From Bradyrhizobium acaciae (GTDB taxonomy: Bacteria; Pseudomonadota; Alphaproteobacteria; Rhizobiales; Xanthobacteraceae): 64,000 bases of DNA. Made by a program: the position numbers and the translations under genes. The stretch is from positions 1 through 64,000 of the forward strand of contig NZ_JACMYK010000021.1 of NCBI RefSeq assembly GCF_020889785.1. Direction: 5' to 3'. Of the stretch, positions 63,503 to 64,000 are shown piece by piece. The notes under the pieces were generated by a model. That model did not search any database. It had not been told where the DNA came from and was given only the letters and a program-made list of their open reading frames with translations. Position 1 is the first letter of the stretch. Each line of letters opens with the position of its first letter.

Positions 63503-64000
63503 CTACAGCAAGAACGACAGCGCCGCCTCGCACTGGTCCTCGATCTTGAGCGTGAGCAGCTCATCGGCGCGGGTGCGGCCGAGGTTGACGGCGGCAATCG
63601 GCAGGCCGCGCTGCTCCGCCATCCGGACGAAGCGAAAGCCGGAATAGACCATCAGCGAGGAGCCGACGACGAGCAAGGCATCGGCCTGCTCGAGATGCGC
63701 CTGCGCCGATGCGACCGTATCGCGCGGCACGTTCTCGCCGAAGAACACCACGTCGGGTTTCAGCACGCCGCCGCAGGCCTCGCAGGCCGGCACCATGAAT
63801 GACGAAAAATCCTGTTCGAGATCGGCGTCGCCGTCCGGCGCGTCAGTGGCATCGAACGCGAGCCAGGCCGGATTTTGCTGCGCCAGTTCACCCTGAAACT
63901 CCTCGCGCGGCATCGTCGCGCCGCAGCCGAGGCAACGGACGACATCGAGCCGCCCGTGCAGGTCGATCACGCGCTGGCTGCCCGCGGCCTGGTGCAGGCG
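63503..64000 (-). CDS. NAD-dependent protein deacylase, sirtuin (Sir2), 5' end outside window
   Basis: The C-terminal 166 residues of a Sir2 protein; the start lies beyond 64000. [11 protein letters not shown] contains the catalytic HG, and the zinc ribbon is CLGCG with CEACGG. The Rossmann part shows [29 protein letters not shown] and the [10 protein letters not shown] motif. It removes acyl groups from lysines using NAD. A long insertion ([28 protein letters not shown]) sits between the two Cys pairs. Convergent with the min operon, separated by a repeat. Confidence 0.93.
   Translation of the reverse strand, partial: RLHQAAGSQRVIDLHGRLDVVRCLGCGATMPREEFQGELAQQNPAWLAFDATDAPDGDADLEQDFSSFMVPACEACGGVLKPDVVFFGENVPRDTVASAQAHLEQADALLVVGSSLMVYSGFRFVRMAEQRGLPIAAVNLGRTRADELLTLKIEDQCEAALSFLL

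Overview
The window is about 65% G+C chromosomal DNA. It looks like an alphaproteobacterium of the Bradyrhizobium / Nitrobacteraceae type. The support is gene content (Lrp- and MarR-controlled homogentisate genes, form II cox genes, min genes behind a CtrA-type box, a lanthanide-type PQQ dehydrogenase) and several families of rhizobial palindromic intergenic repeats. No phage, transposase, plasmid or CRISPR genes are visible. The species assignment is inference from proteins I recognise, not from a database search.

Layout. 1-3.1 kb: 3' part of a caspase-fold protein that has lost its catalytic dyad, a lactonase-like metallo-hydrolase and a beta-hydroxyacid dehydrogenase. 3.2-11.9 kb: an aromatic catabolic block. 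A MarR regulator diverges from an MhaA/MhaB-like hydroxylase pair, followed by an unusual MBL-fold protein, hmgA and fahA; an Lrp regulator diverges from hppD. Together these feed 3-hydroxyphenylacetate (probable) and tyrosine-derived 4-hydroxyphenylpyruvate into homogentisate and on to fumarate and acetoacetate. 12-17.2 kb: a CaiB/AMACR-type protein and a form II coxSLM molybdenum hydroxylase operon. 17.6-24.7 kb: a PQQ alcohol dehydrogenase with the lanthanide Asp signature, a fused XoxJ-like/cytochrome c partner, two NarL-type response regulators, and a hybrid kinase translationally coupled to a FIST sensor protein. 25-32 kb: a chemoreceptor, a DUF3175 basic protein, an MFS transporter, otsB-otsA (trehalose) and tRNA-Ser(GGA).

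32.7-58.2 kb is a coherent nucleobase uptake and breakdown region. It holds a Pot-type ABC transporter diverging from a barbiturase/cyanurate-hydrolase-family ring-opening enzyme, a canonical upp, and the trio urc1-like (GTP cyclohydrolase II paralogue), urc4-like (DUF1688) and a divergent uracil phosphoribosyltransferase. This trio is the hallmark of the poorly understood URC uracil catabolic route. It is followed by a dCMP-deaminase-family protein, a fused OHCU decarboxylase/HIU hydrolase, urate oxidase, a two-gene xanthine-dehydrogenase-like enzyme, an 8-oxoguanine-deaminase-like enzyme, a BMP-type nucleoside ABC transporter, a Tsx-like outer-membrane channel and a guanine-deaminase-like enzyme. 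Purines would run to urate and allantoin, and pyrimidines through the URC trio.

58.8-64 kb: a secreted alkaline-phosphatase-superfamily protein, a truncated alpha/beta hydrolase remnant, minCDE with a coupled small gene, and a partial sirtuin.

Most interesting points: the URC cluster with its divergent UPRTase and adjoining ring-opening amidohydrolase; the XoxJ-cytochrome fusion beside a FIST/kinase module; two putative catalytically altered enzymes (Tyr/Ser pseudo-caspase; MBL protein lacking its second metal site); and a perfect CtrA-type box in front of minCDE.
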